Positions 7,869-17,456 of a DNA stretch of 64,000 bases are shown piece by piece. The notes under the pieces are model-generated. The model had not been told where the DNA came from and searched no databases. It was given only the letters and a program-made list of their open reading frames with translations. Origin of the DNA: Treponema denticola (GTDB taxonomy: Bacteria; Spirochaetota; Spirochaetia; Treponematales; Treponemataceae); contig NZ_CP051302.1 in NCBI RefSeq assembly GCF_024181405.1, positions 930,001-994,000 of the forward strand, given 5' to 3'. How positions within the stretch are numbered: the stretch's first letter is position 1; each line of letters opens with the position of its first letter. A program made the position numbers and the translations under genes.

Positions 7869-8831
7869 ATGCTTGTAAAATTTTGGGGTGTTAGGGGGTC
7901 GCTTCCGGCTCCGCTTACGCCGGCACAAGTTCAAAGTAAGATTGCTGCTGTAGTTCAAAGGATAACTCTAAAAGACATTGAAAGTCAGGACTCAAGGGAA
8001 AGGTTTTTAGCATCTCTTCCTAAATGGCTTTTTGGTACTATAGGATCCAATACCGCCTGTGTTGAAGTCGAAACCGATGACGGTGGACACCTTATTTTTG
8101 ATGCAGGAACAGGAATAAGGGAGTTAGGAATCGATTTGATGAAAAGACCCAACTATGGAAAAAACACGACATACCATTTGTTTTTTTCACATTTTCATTG
8201 GGATCATATTCAAGGTCTTCCTTTTTTTAATCCCGCCTATGACCCCCGAAACAAGATAATTGTTTACAGTACCCGAAAAAAAGCAAAAGAATTTTTAGAA
8301 GATCAGATGAAGTATCCTTATTTTCCTATTTCGATGTTAGGAGAAGACGGATTCGGTGCTTCTTTTGAGTTTAAATATATTGAGCCTGATCAAAAATATG
8401 TTGAGATAGGCGATACTAAGATAGGCTGGCATAGAGTGCGTCATCCGGGAGGATGTACGGCCTATTCGGTAATCGAAAAAGGAAAAAAAATAATTTATTC
8501 TACAGATACGGAGCTTCGTCCTCGTGATTTTGAAAGGAACGAACAAAATGCCGAATTTTATACCGATGCCGAGATGCTGATAATTGATGCCCAATACACC
8601 CTTACCGATTCAATTTTAAAGGAAGGGTGGGGACACTCGACTTTTTCCGTAGCCATAGATTTTGCAGCCGGTTGGAATATAAAAAGCATTGCTCTTTTTC
8701 ATCATGAGCCTACATATCAGGATAAAAAAGTATTTTCGCTCAAACAATCTGCTGACTGGTACAGGGATTGTTCCCGTTCTCCCGATATCAAGATTTTTAT
8801 TGCTCAAGAAGGCAGGTCTTTTTTAATATGA
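7869..8831 (+). CDS. MBL-fold metal-dependent hydrolase
   Basis: Metallo-beta-lactamase-fold hydrolase of 320 residues. The metal motif HxHxDH is present at residues 108-113 (SHFHWDH), with further ligands likely at His in VRHPGG and Asp in YSTDTE, and a late His in LFHHEP. The N-terminus MLVKFWGVRGSLPAP is typical of the PhnP/cyclic-phosphodiesterase-like branch, so the substrate may be a phosphodiester, but this is not decided by sequence. No signal peptide. A GGAG lies about 7 bases before ATG 7869. Its TGA overlaps the ATG of the next small gene (ATGA). Confidence 0.88.
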   Translation: MLVKFWGVRGSLPAPLTPAQVQSKIAAVVQRITLKDIESQDSRERFLASLPKWLFGTIGSNTACVEVETDDGGHLIFDAGTGIRELGIDLMKRPNYGKNTTYHLFFSHFHWDHIQGLPFFNPAYDPRNKIIVYSTRKKAKEFLEDQMKYPYFPISMLGEDGFGASFEFKYIEPDQKYVEIGDTKIGWHRVRHPGGCTAYSVIEKGKKIIYSTDTELRPRDFERNEQNAEFYTDAEMLIIDAQYTLTDSILKEGWGHSTFSVAIDFAAGWNIKSIALFHHEPTYQDKKVFSLKQSADWYRDCSRSPDIKIFIAQEGRSFLI

Positions 8832-9019
8832 GTGAAACCGAATCAGTATCATATTTGTTTTCAGATAACGAATTAAAACAACTGGCTTTATACCTCAGAA
8901 AAAATGCCGACTCGCTTCCCAGAGTTTTAGAACCATTATCCGATTTTGCAGAATCGTACGTTTATGGGAGGATGACTATAGGAGAAGCAGAGGCTTTTTT
9001 TGAGCAAGCCTCCTTATAA
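8828..9019 (+). CDS. Small hypothetical protein, 63 residues
   Basis: Not recognised. Start ATG 8828 overlaps the stop of the MBL hydrolase (ATGA), which argues for translational coupling and against the longer frame beginning at 8768 inside the upstream gene. The product is acidic and helical (MSETESVSYLFSDNELKQL), with no cysteine or membrane segment. It ends 19 bases before the mltG start and probably shares its transcript. Confidence 0.65.
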   Translation: MSETESVSYLFSDNELKQLALYLRKNADSLPRVLEPLSDFAESYVYGRMTIGEAEAFFEQASL

Positions 9020-9038
9020 GAAAAAAGGAATTTTTTAT

Positions 9039-10061
9039 ATGAAAAATAAATCAAAGATTGTCATAATAATATTGTGTATAGCCGGCCTTCTTGCCGGTAC
9101 AATATTTTTTGTTTTGTCGCTTAATAATCCCCCTTTGGAATTTTCAGAGCCGCTTGTAACATTTAAAATACCGCGCGGTACTGCCGCAAAAACGGTTATT
9201 GGTGAGTTAAAAGCTAAAAATCTTATACGCTCGGAGCTTTATGCCTATGCCTATCTTAGGCTTAAAAAACTTAATTTAAAGGCCGGAACCTATCAAATAA
9301 AGCCCGAAATGACCACCCATGATATTTTACATAAGCTGACCCAAGGCTCTCAAGCCCTTAAAAAGCTTACAATACCTGAGGGCTTAACTTTAAAAAAGAC
9401 GGCTCAAGTTTTCGAAACTGTAGGTCTTATAAAAGCTGAAGACTTTATTGCAATAACATCCGATTCCGATTTTTTAGAAAAAAACGGAATTAAGGCAAAA
9501 ACAGCCGAGGGCTTTTTATATCCGGATACCTATTTTTTCGGAGAAGAAGATACGCCTGAGATGATGGTAAAAATGATCATAAAAACCTTTTTTGAAAAAA
9601 CTTCATCCATTCCGAATTTTCCTAAAGATTTTAACGAAATTTATAAAAAGGTGATCTTGGCCAGCATTATTGAAAGAGAGTATCAGCTTCCTGAAGAAGC
9701 TCCTATAATTTCAAGCGTTTTTACTAACCGGCTTAAAATAAACATGGGGCTTCAATCATGTGCAACCGTTGAATACATAATTACCGAAATCAAAAATAAA
9801 AAGCATCCTACTCGGCTTTTTTATGAAGACTTGGAAATTCAAAGTCCTTATAATACCTACATCCATGAAGGTCTTCCGCCGGGGCCTATTTCAAACCCAG
9901 GATTTACGGCCTTAAATGCTGCCTGTAATCCCGCAAATACGGATTATTTTTATTTCAGACTGATCGATCCGGATACCGGAAAACATGTGTTTACAAAAAC
10001 CATAACTGAGCATAATAAGGCCGGAGAAGGTCTTTTATTAAAAAAAGCCGCCGGTCAATAA
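9039..10061 (+). CDS. mltG: Endolytic murein transglycosylase MltG
   Basis: Membrane-anchored lytic transglycosylase that cuts nascent glycan strands. It has an N-terminal transmembrane segment (about residues 7-27), then the LysM-like region and YceG/MltG domain, with the catalytic Glu in ILASIIEREYQLPEEAP and the conserved end LPPGPISNPG. Start ATG 9039 has AAGGAA 9 bases upstream; the frame extends to 9000 but within the previous gene. Length 340 matches the family. It acts in the periplasm on peptidoglycan made at the septum or side wall. Confidence 0.93.
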   Translation: MKNKSKIVIIILCIAGLLAGTIFFVLSLNNPPLEFSEPLVTFKIPRGTAAKTVIGELKAKNLIRSELYAYAYLRLKKLNLKAGTYQIKPEMTTHDILHKLTQGSQALKKLTIPEGLTLKKTAQVFETVGLIKAEDFIAITSDSDFLEKNGIKAKTAEGFLYPDTYFFGEEDTPEMMVKMIIKTFFEKTSSIPNFPKDFNEIYKKVILASIIEREYQLPEEAPIISSVFTNRLKINMGLQSCATVEYIITEIKNKKHPTRLFYEDLEIQSPYNTYIHEGLPPGPISNPGFTALNAACNPANTDYFYFRLIDPDTGKHVFTKTITEHNKAGEGLLLKKAAGQ

Positions 10062-10124
10062 TAGGTACTTGTAGAATAAAATTATCATTTGTGATATAAT
10101 TATTCCCGCTCGGAGGAATTTGTT

Positions 10125-11237
10125 TTGAAAATTGGAGTAGATGCATTCGGATGTGATCACGGCCGCTCAGGCATAGGCTCTTATATACTGTCTATTGTAA
10201 AAAATTTGCCTAAAAATGATTACGAATTCGAGCTTTTTGGTCCCGAACTTGATAAGTATACATATACATCCGACATAGATTATGTTTCTTTTACAGGTAT
10301 AGATATTTCCGATACAAAATTTTCGGAAAAAATTTGGCATTTTAAAAATTTAAACTCTTTTATAAAAAAGCAAAGATATGATGCCGTCATTTACCCTGCA
10401 GGGGTAGAACTTTTACCTCCGATTTTTACCGTACCTTCTATTTTGGTCATTCAAAGTCTTTTATCTGCAGACCTTGGAGTTATTGCAAAGATGGGTTTAA
10501 GGCGTACGCTTAAAAATGCCTCAGGCCTTATAAGTCCTACAAAATATATTCAAAACGATTTATCGCAATTTGGGGTAAATGCATCCGATATAAAAGTAAT
10601 ATATAACGGTATTGACTGTTCTCTTTTTAAGCCCATCACAAATGATGAAGACAGGGTTTTAATACAGCCCTTTGCAATTCAAAGACCGTATATAATTTAT
10701 GCCTCCCGCATAACTCATGAACAAAAATGCCATGTAGAATTGATAAAGGCCTTTGCCCTATTTAAAAAGCAAACAGGTTCTACTCATCGTCTTGTTATTG
10801 CAGGTTCTGATGGAAATAATTCCGAAGCTGTTCATAATGCGGTAATACAATCGGGCTTTTCTTCGGATATTTTGCTTACAGGTTATTTTCCTCATGAAAG
10901 TCTTCCTCAACTTTATTCATCGGCAGACCTTTGCGTCTTTCCTTCGATGATAGAAGGAGTCGGCTTACCGGTTATTGAGGCCATGGCCTGCGGTGTTCCT
11001 GTTGCTTGTGCAAGGGCCGGAGCACTTCCGGAAGTTGCAGGGGATTCTGCTCTGTTTTTTAATTCAAAAAAACCGGAGGAAATTGCAGAAGCCATTTCTT
11101 CTTTAGTCGATTGCGATAAAAATACGGCAAAAAGAAAAGAAATTATAGAGAAAGGTCTTGACTGGGTAAAAAAATATAATTGGGAAACTACCGCTCATCA
11201 AACTATCGAATACATAGATTCTTTGCTAAAAAAATAA
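10125..11237 (+). CDS. GT4-type glycosyltransferase
   Basis: The 370-residue product has the GT-B fold of family 4: N-terminal GCDHGRSGIGSY loop, middle YNGID, and the C-terminal donor-binding segment PSMIEGVGLPVIEAMACGVPV with the E-x7-E pattern. It transfers a sugar from a nucleotide-activated donor to an unknown acceptor, plausibly a surface glycan or glycolipid. Start TTG 10125 with GGAGG at 10112-10116 decides the start. A TATAAT at 10095-10100 is a probable -10 box. No signal peptide, so cytoplasmic face of the membrane. Confidence 0.9.
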   Translation: MKIGVDAFGCDHGRSGIGSYILSIVKNLPKNDYEFELFGPELDKYTYTSDIDYVSFTGIDISDTKFSEKIWHFKNLNSFIKKQRYDAVIYPAGVELLPPIFTVPSILVIQSLLSADLGVIAKMGLRRTLKNASGLISPTKYIQNDLSQFGVNASDIKVIYNGIDCSLFKPITNDEDRVLIQPFAIQRPYIIYASRITHEQKCHVELIKAFALFKKQTGSTHRLVIAGSDGNNSEAVHNAVIQSGFSSDILLTGYFPHESLPQLYSSADLCVFPSMIEGVGLPVIEAMACGVPVACARAGALPEVAGDSALFFNSKKPEEIAEAISSLVDCDKNTAKRKEIIEKGLDWVKKYNWETTAHQTIEYIDSLLKK

Positions 11238-11249
11238 CCGAAAAATATA

Positions 11250-11278
11250 TTGAAAAATATACCGTAAAATGATATAAT
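11250..11278 (+). promoter_or_regulatory. Sigma70-type promoter
   Basis: -35 TTGAAA (11250-11255), 17-base spacer, -10 TATAAT (11273-11278), upstream of the phosphoribosyltransferase at 11301, which has CGAGG as ribosome binding site. Drives 11301-14691 as a likely operon. Confidence 0.75.
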
Positions 11279-11300
11279 CTTCTAATATCACGAGGATTTT

Positions 11301-11903
11301 ATGAAAGAATTTTTAAATTACAATACGGTAAGAGATAACGGATTCATTCTCGCCAGAAAGATGTATGATGAAGGATATGTTCCCGATGTTATTTATGCCT
11401 CTATGAGAGGAGGTGCTTATCTGGCAAATGTAATAAGTGAATTTTTTAAAATAGCTTATAAAGACGAAAAGAAGATTTTATATTCAACAGTTGTCGCTCA
11501 CTCTTACTCCGGAGTTCATAATAACTCGGAAATAGTATTGGACGGTTGGACGCTCCATCCAAGCAAACTGCCGGCCGATTCTTCTGTTTTATTGGTAGAC
11601 GATATTTTCGATTCCGGTGCTACAATAAATTATCTCGTCGATGAGTTAATTAAACAGGGATTAAAAAGAGAAAATATAAAAATTGCCGTTCATGATTATA
11701 AATATTTTCATGATAAAAAAGAACAATATGAGCATCATCCCGATTATTGGTGCCGAAAGCATGATATTTATACGGAAAAGGATAATTTATGGATTCATTA
11801 TATGAGCCATGAATTAGTCGGTCTTTCTAATAAAGAACTCGAAGAAAACTATTATTCGAAAAATCCTGCTTTAAAAGATGTATTTAAAGGAATAATAAAT
11901 TGA
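11301..11903 (+). CDS. Purine-type phosphoribosyltransferase
   Basis: Type I phosphoribosyltransferase of 200 residues. The PRPP-binding loop VLLVDDIFDSGAT is clear (around residues 95-107) and YASMRGGAYLAN forms the PPi loop. Best guess is a hypoxanthine- or xanthine-guanine-like enzyme, but the base is not determined by these motifs, and the aromatic C-terminal part (HHPDYWCRKHDIY) differs from classical Hpt. Cytoplasmic. Its TGA overlaps the TTG of the large surface protein gene. Confidence 0.8.
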   Translation: MKEFLNYNTVRDNGFILARKMYDEGYVPDVIYASMRGGAYLANVISEFFKIAYKDEKKILYSTVVAHSYSGVHNNSEIVLDGWTLHPSKLPADSSVLLVDDIFDSGATINYLVDELIKQGLKRENIKIAVHDYKYFHDKKEQYEHHPDYWCRKHDIYTEKDNLWIHYMSHELVGLSNKELEENYYSKNPALKDVFKGIIN

Positions 11904-14095
11904 AAAGACTTAAAATTTATAGCATTCTTAAAATTGGTTTCATTATAGCAGCTTTTGGCTTGTTTGCTTTAGATTTAAATTGCTATGAATTGGATGAACT
12001 TGAAATAAAACAAGATTACAAAAAAGACGGTGTAAACCTTGATATAAAATATCCTGAAAGCCAAGAGGATTACGTTTTTTATAGATCTTTTAATCCGCTT
12101 ACCAATTTGTATTCAAACGGTAAACTAAAAAAAGGTGAAAGACCGTTTTTTAATTTTGGAACGGAACTTTGTGTTTGGGTACAAACCTCATCGGGAAAGT
12201 TAAGTAAACCGGCTCATCTAATTGTTGAGCCCTTGGAAGAAAAAAAACTTTTAAATGTTTTAAGTCCTCAAGAGGGTACTTGGAATGAGACGCAAAAACT
12301 TATAATTCAACATCCTCCTAAAACACAAATTATATATTCCGTGGATGGAAGCGATCCCTTGGACTTCGGTCTTTTATATACCGGACCTATCAACCTTGAA
12401 AAAGAAGGAAAAATAGAGCTTAGAATAAAGGCTGTACCCGAATCGGGAAATATCACAGAGAAAATAATAAACTATGAAGTATCTCCCGATGGTATTCCTT
12501 CTCCTAAAATACCCGAGTCCGCTTTAAATGAAAAGCCCGATAAAGATTTAGAGTACAATATGTTAAATTGGTATTTTTTGGAATTTAATTCCGATGTGCC
12601 TATTTATTATTTGATCAAAAAAACAAATGATGATTCAACAACCGATGCTTCCCAACTCTTAAATATTTATGACGGGCCTGTTTTTATTGATAGAACTAAA
12701 GATACCGTATTTTACTGGGTAAAAGCAAAGGAAGAAAATGTAAATAAAATATTTTTACCTAAAAAACCTGTTTTATCCTCGGTACCTAAAACAGCAGTAA
12801 ATAGAAATATTGAGCTTAAATTTGATGATGAGCGTTATACTTATTTTTTTGAAACAGGTGACGGCAATACTTATATTTATCCCGATAAAAATTCTTCTCA
12901 ATTTAAAAAAGATGCATCTTATATATTTGATGTGGGAATAAAAGAAGAACGTTTTTTTGATGTTAAAATAAGAGCTTTCTATGATGGTCTCTTTCATGGC
13001 GAGTTGAAAACATCATTTACAATAGATAAGCTTCCTCCCGAAAAACCTGAAGTTTCTTTTAGCCCGCCCGTATCGCCTACAAATTCGGATGTAAAAATAA
13101 AAATTAAATCGGCTTCAGTTGAGACAGTAGTTGAAATTGAACCTCCTATTTTTACTTCGTCTTCGAAAGACGAAATTGTTTTAACCGGAGCTATGGGTGA
13201 AAAAACTATTTATTCCGTAAATATTTATAATAAGGATGAAGCCGGTAATAAGAGTGCAAATGTCAATAAAGAATTTATAATAGATAAAAATGCCGTATAT
13301 GTAGATAATAATTATAAGATTAAAAATTCCGATGGAAATCCGTCAAAACCTTTTTCTTCTATTTATGAAGCTGTTGATTATATAAATAAGGTATCTCTAT
13401 TGCAACAAAATAAGGTAAGTTCCGAAAAATGGAAAATATATGTAAGAGGGGATTGTATTTTAAATGAAGCCGTGCTTATTACAAGAAATATAAAAATTAC
13501 CTCTGCAGGTCAAAAGACCGCAATTCATTTTTCTAAAAATTCGGGTTTTGTTGTAATAGGTGCAAATTTCGAAATTGAAAACTTTAAAATTTTTAGAAGG
13601 GAAAGAGCTGAAGAACCGCGTGAGGTTCCGATAATTTATGCAGATAAGGCAAGTATAAAACTTAATAATGTAAGTCTTCAAGCTTTTGAGGGCGGACCTG
13701 TTTTAAGTTCTTTCTATTCTCATTTGGATATATCCGATACTAAGATAATTTCGGAACAGACAAAGCACTGCCTTATATTTAACCTAAATAACTCTTCAGC
13801 CGTTTTTCAAAATACTGATTTTACAGGAAAAGGATTTTCGGTTGCAGCAATCTCCGCCTCAAATTCGATTATTGAGCTTGATAATCTAAACGCCTCTCTT
13901 AGTCCGAATTTTACTGCAAGGTTTTTAGAGGCGTGGAATTCGGAAATATCTTTAGGAAAACTTAACCTTATCCGTTTACCTGAATCGGCACAAAATAGGG
14001 ATACCGCTGTTTGGTATAATAAGAATTCAAGAATGGATATTAAATTCAAACCCATTGTCAGAGGTTTTTCAAATTCAATTGAGAGAGAACCATAA
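11900..14095 (+). CDS. Large exported protein: CHB_HEX_C-like and beta-helix domains
   Basis: The 731-residue product starts with a signal-like hydrophobic stretch (about residues 8-26). Around residues 125-195 a segment (YSVDGSDP...LYTGP) matches the chitobiase/beta-hexosaminidase C-terminal-like fold. Further immunoglobulin-like regions follow, and from about residue 470 (VYVDNNYK...NPSKPFSSIYEAVDYI) it enters a right-handed parallel beta-helix of short turns rich in N, I, S. No catalytic residues were identified, so it is probably a surface or periplasmic binding protein. Start TTG 11900 overlaps the previous stop; its own stop overlaps rnhB (TAATG). Confidence 0.72.
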   Translation: MKRLKIYSILKIGFIIAAFGLFALDLNCYELDELEIKQDYKKDGVNLDIKYPESQEDYVFYRSFNPLTNLYSNGKLKKGERPFFNFGTELCVWVQTSSGKLSKPAHLIVEPLEEKKLLNVLSPQEGTWNETQKLIIQHPPKTQIIYSVDGSDPLDFGLLYTGPINLEKEGKIELRIKAVPESGNITEKIINYEVSPDGIPSPKIPESALNEKPDKDLEYNMLNWYFLEFNSDVPIYYLIKKTNDDSTTDASQLLNIYDGPVFIDRTKDTVFYWVKAKEENVNKIFLPKKPVLSSVPKTAVNRNIELKFDDERYTYFFETGDGNTYIYPDKNSSQFKKDASYIFDVGIKEERFFDVKIRAFYDGLFHGELKTSFTIDKLPPEKPEVSFSPPVSPTNSDVKIKIKSASVETVVEIEPPIFTSSSKDEIVLTGAMGEKTIYSVNIYNKDEAGNKSANVNKEFIIDKNAVYVDNNYKIKNSDGNPSKPFSSIYEAVDYINKVSLLQQNKVSSEKWKIYVRGDCILNEAVLITRNIKITSAGQKTAIHFSKNSGFVVIGANFEIENFKIFRRERAEEPREVPIIYADKASIKLNNVSLQAFEGGPVLSSFYSHLDISDTKIISEQTKHCLIFNLNNSSAVFQNTDFTGKGFSVAAISASNSIIELDNLNASLSPNFTARFLEAWNSEISLGKLNLIRLPESAQNRDTAVWYNKNSRMDIKFKPIVRGFSNSIEREP

Positions 14096-14691
14096 TGTTA
14101 TGCGGTATAGATGAGGCGGGAAGAGGGCCCCTTGCAGGTCCTGTTACGGCAGCTGCCGTTATCCTTCCAAGCAGCTTTGATTTTTCAATTTTAAAAGATT
14201 CAAAAAAACTGACAGAAAAAAAAAGAGAAGAAGTACGTAAAACCATATATGCCGACCCAAATGTTATTTGGGCTATCGGCTGGGCATCCAATTATGAAAT
14301 AGATGAGATAAATATCTTGCAGGCAACTTTTTTGGCAATGGAAAGAGCTTATGAAGGCCTTTATTTAAAACTTCAAGAATTCTGTAAATTAAACAATGAT
14401 AAATTTATAGAACCGGATATTATTGTTGATGGTAACTTTATTCCCAATATTAAAAATTGCTCTTCGATTAAAGCTCTCGTAAAGGCTGATGATTCCGTTT
14501 ATGAGGTTATGGCTGCTTCTATTTTAGCAAAGACTGCAAGGGATAAAATGATGATACGCTACTCTTGGCTTTATCCGGAATACGGATATGAAAAACACAA
14601 GGGTTACGGAACAAAAAAGCACATAGAAGCAATTAGATTTAACGGCTATAGTCCGATTCAGCGCAGATCTTTTTTTGTAAAAAATTTGTAA
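14095..14691 (+). CDS. rnhB: Ribonuclease HII
   Basis: Removes RNA from RNA-DNA hybrids and single ribonucleotides. N-terminal GIDEAGRGPLAGPV carries the first Asp-Glu pair; VDGN and ADDSVYEVMAASILAKTARD carry the later acidic residues; KGYGTKKH is the substrate-binding segment. 198 residues, full length. ATG 14095 overlaps the stop of the surface-protein gene, so it is coupled to it. Cytoplasmic. Confidence 0.96.
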   Translation: MLCGIDEAGRGPLAGPVTAAAVILPSSFDFSILKDSKKLTEKKREEVRKTIYADPNVIWAIGWASNYEIDEINILQATFLAMERAYEGLYLKLQEFCKLNNDKFIEPDIIVDGNFIPNIKNCSSIKALVKADDSVYEVMAASILAKTARDKMMIRYSWLYPEYGYEKHKGYGTKKHIEAIRFNGYSPIQRRSFFVKNL

Positions 14692-14787
14692 AAATATTTA
14701 TAAATAGCTTACTTGTATTATTTATAAAAAAATGTTAATCTTATTGTAGTTATTTACAATAAAAAAGTATTTGTGAGGAGTAACAAA

Positions 14788-15093
14788 TTGAATCCTTTTG
14801 ATATTATGAAAAATGCAAAAGAAATCCAAGCAAAAATTGCTAATATTAAATCAGACCTTGATCAAGAAGTTGTTGAAGGTGTATCGGGCGGAGGTCTTGT
14901 AAAAATCCGCTTAAAAGGCAGTTTTGAAGTTGAATCTATCTTTCTTGATCCTATAGCTGTAGATAATCGTGATGTTCCTATGCTTCAGGATTTAGTCAGG
15001 GCTGCTCATAATGATGCAGTGGCAAAACTAAAGGAGCTTTTACAAAATAAACTTGGGCCCCTTGCAAGTCTTGCAGGCGGTTTACCTTTTTAA
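14788..15093 (+). CDS. YbaB/EbfC nucleoid-associated protein
   Basis: Small DNA-binding protein of the YbaB/EbfC family, which forms dimers that bind and bend DNA. The product (101 residues from TTG 14788) has the family features: N-terminal helix NPFDIMKNAKEIQAKI, the G-G-G-LVKI segment, the EVESIFLDP strand and a glycine-rich C-terminus. The frame opens at GTG 14773, but GAGGAG at 14775-14780 is the ribosome binding site for the TTG at 14788, which decides the start. It precedes recR by 17 bases, a linkage seen in many bacteria. Confidence 0.93.
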   Translation: MNPFDIMKNAKEIQAKIANIKSDLDQEVVEGVSGGGLVKIRLKGSFEVESIFLDPIAVDNRDVPMLQDLVRAAHNDAVAKLKELLQNKLGPLASLAGGLPF

Positions 15094-15110
15094 AAGAGGT
15101 ATTAAATTAG

Positions 15111-15698
15111 ATGAATGCTATTGATTCCGTTATAGACTCATTTTCCCGCCTTCCCGGTATAGGTCATAAGAGTGCTGCCCGCATCGCCTATCATCTTCTA
15201 AAACAAGGGCCTGCGGATGCCTTGCGTTTAGCGGAAGCTGTTTCTACCTTACACGAGAAAATTCATCCTTGTACTATATGCGGTTCTTATACGGAAGATG
15301 AGATTTGTTCTATTTGTGCGGATGAAACAAGGGATAGGGCAACTATCTGTGTAGTAGGCTTTCCTCAGGATGTGAATACAATTTCTTCAATCCCCGAATA
15401 TAGAGGATTGTTCCATGTTTTGGGCGGACTTATAGCTCCCCTTGAAGGTATAGGCCCCGATCAATTACATATAAGCGAGCTTATCAGACGTATTCATGAA
15501 GGCGGAATTACCGAGGTTATTCTTGCAACCAACCCTACGATTGAAGGCGATACTACGGCCCTGTACATTCAAAAAATATTGCAGGACCTGCCTGTTAATA
15601 TAACGAGGCTTGCCTCAGGCTTACCTGTCGGAGGCGATTTGGAATATGCCGATCGTTTGACCCTTGCAAGGAGTTTAAACGGCCGCATTAAATTTTAA
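15111..15698 (+). CDS. recR: Recombination protein RecR
   Basis: RecF-pathway gap-repair protein, 195 residues. Visible in order: helix-hairpin-helix (LPGIGHKSAARIAYHLL, residues 14-30), Cys4 zinc finger (CTICGSY...CSICAD), Toprim domain with VVGFPQDV and EGDTTALYI, and a Walker-B-like C-terminus (GLPVGGDLEYADRLTLARSL). Ring-forming partner of RecO. RBS AGAGG lies 13 bases upstream. Co-transcribed with ybaB. Confidence 0.96.
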   Translation: MNAIDSVIDSFSRLPGIGHKSAARIAYHLLKQGPADALRLAEAVSTLHEKIHPCTICGSYTEDEICSICADETRDRATICVVGFPQDVNTISSIPEYRGLFHVLGGLIAPLEGIGPDQLHISELIRRIHEGGITEVILATNPTIEGDTTALYIQKILQDLPVNITRLASGLPVGGDLEYADRLTLARSLNGRIKF

Positions 15699-15717
15699 TT
15701 TTTATGGGAGAATAAAA

Positions 15718-17400
15718 ATGAATGAATCCACAATGCAGAGATTGCGCTATAATTACGAACCGAAAATCCCAAAAGTATTTGCGGAACCTTTGAGTTTGAT
15801 TAAGCCGGAAATAGGAGAGGCTACACATGCACAATCTAATCAGGCGGAATTAAAAGAAATATTCCCACATACTTACGGAATGCCCATTATCAGATTTGTA
15901 AAGGGAAAATCGGAAGTAGAACATAAGCCCTTAAAATTCGGTGTAATTCTTTCAGGGGGACAGGCTCCCGGAGGTCACAACGTAATTTCCGGTCTTTTTG
16001 ATGCCCTAAAAAAAGGTAATGCAAATTCCAAACTTTACGGATTTTTAAGAGGCCCTGAAGGTTTGGTAAAAGGGCGTTATGTCGAAATAAAAAAAGCCTT
16101 AATCGATAAGTACAGAAATACGGGCGGCTTTGATATAATCGGCTCAGGAAGAACAAAGATAGAAACTGAGGAACAGATTGAAAGTTCTATTCAAAACGTA
16201 AAAAAATTAAAACTGGATGCCCTTATCATAATCGGAGGAGATGATTCGAATACAAATGCGGCTTTTTTGGCAAAATACTTTATTCAGGCAAAATTAGATA
16301 CCAAGGTTATAGGCGTTCCGAAAACAATAGACGGCGACTTAAAAAATCAATACATCGAAACTTCCTTCGGTTTTGATACTGCAACAAAACTCTATTCGGA
16401 GTTAATCGGAAACATTTGCCGAGACGTAAATTCCGCACGTAAATATTGGCATTTTATAAAGCTCATGGGACGCTCTGCAAGCCACATAGCCCTTGAATGT
16501 GCCTTAAAAACCCAGCCCAATGTCTGCTTAATCGGTGAAGAACTGGCCGAAAAAAAGGTTACCTTACAGCAGGTTACGGATTACATTGTGGATATAATTG
16601 TAAAAAGATCCCAAAAAGGCGAAAACTTCGGGGTTGTTTTGGTTCCGGAAGGAATTATAGAATTTATCCCTGAAATGGATGAATTGATTGAAGAAATAAA
16701 TGATATTATGGCCGAAAAGACTTCAGCCTTTTCAAAGCTAAAGACCTTTGCAGGAAAAAAATCTTGGCTTCAAAAACACTTGTCCAAAAAGGCCTTTGCT
16801 CTTTTTGACAACCTTCCCGAAAACATTTCTTTACAGCTTTTAATGGATAGAGACCCCCACGGAAACGTTCAAGTTTCCCGCATTGAAACTGAAAAACTTT
16901 TAATAGATTTGGTTACCAGAAAAATAACCGAGATGAAAAAGGAAGGTACATATAACGGAAAATTCAGTACCTATGCTCATTTTTTCGGATATGAAGGGCG
17001 CTCTGCCTTTCCTTCAAACTTTGATTCGGATTATTGTTATACCTTGGGCTTTACGGCCTTTTTATTGGCACTTAACGGCTTTTCAGGCTATATAGCTTCG
17101 GTTAAAAACCTGACTGATGAGGTAGAACATTGGCTTCCTTGCGGCGTACCTCTTTCCATGATGATGAATATGGAAAGAAGAAAGGGTAAGATGACTCCGG
17201 TTATAAAAAAATCCGTAGTAGATCTAAACGGTAAACCTTTTAAAACCTATGAAAAAAATAGGGATAAGTGGGCTGTCGAAACCCTTTACCGATTCCCCGG
17301 AGCAATTCAATATTTCGGTGACCTTGAAGTATGTGACATACCTACTAAGACCCTCTTACTCGAAAAAGGAAATTTAAAAGAAAAGAGGAAGAAAAAATAA
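15718..17400 (+). CDS. pfp: Diphosphate-fructose-6-phosphate 1-phosphotransferase (PPi-PFK)
   Basis: Reversible phosphofructokinase that uses pyrophosphate instead of ATP. The 560-residue length matches the long spirochaete/plant beta-type enzymes. GGDDSNT (where ATP enzymes have GGDGS) and PKTIDGDLKN are the signatures of PPi use; LMGRSASH and the C-terminal FGYEGRS bind fructose 6-phosphate. Cytoplasmic; it makes glycolysis cheaper in ATP in this anaerobe. RBS GGGAGAA precedes ATG 15718. It ends just before the bidirectional terminator 17416-17443. Confidence 0.95.
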   Translation: MNESTMQRLRYNYEPKIPKVFAEPLSLIKPEIGEATHAQSNQAELKEIFPHTYGMPIIRFVKGKSEVEHKPLKFGVILSGGQAPGGHNVISGLFDALKKGNANSKLYGFLRGPEGLVKGRYVEIKKALIDKYRNTGGFDIIGSGRTKIETEEQIESSIQNVKKLKLDALIIIGGDDSNTNAAFLAKYFIQAKLDTKVIGVPKTIDGDLKNQYIETSFGFDTATKLYSELIGNICRDVNSARKYWHFIKLMGRSASHIALECALKTQPNVCLIGEELAEKKVTLQQVTDYIVDIIVKRSQKGENFGVVLVPEGIIEFIPEMDELIEEINDIMAEKTSAFSKLKTFAGKKSWLQKHLSKKAFALFDNLPENISLQLLMDRDPHGNVQVSRIETEKLLIDLVTRKITEMKKEGTYNGKFSTYAHFFGYEGRSAFPSNFDSDYCYTLGFTAFLLALNGFSGYIASVKNLTDEVEHWLPCGVPLSMMMNMERRKGKMTPVIKKSVVDLNGKPFKTYEKNRDKWAVETLYRFPGAIQYFGDLEVCDIPTKTLLLEKGNLKEKRKKK

Positions 17401-17415
17401 ATTGATTTTAAAAAG

Positions 17416-17443
17416 AGCACCGGTTTTTAACCGGTGCTTTTTT
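17416..17443. terminator. Bidirectional Rho-independent terminator
   Basis: Perfect 10-base arms AGCACCGGTT (17416-17425) and 17429-17438 with a 3-base loop, T tract on the plus strand and A tract (T on minus) just before it. It sits between the convergent pfp and lplA genes and can serve both. Confidence 0.92.
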
Positions 17444-17456
17444 AATTTGAAAGTTT

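Noticed and set aside
8768..8827. Longer start for the 63-residue gene
   Set aside because: It would lie deep in the MBL hydrolase; the ATGA overlap at 8828 is the natural start.
14773..14787. GTG start for the YbaB gene
   Set aside because: The bases following it are the ribosome binding site for TTG 14788, and the family N-terminus begins there.
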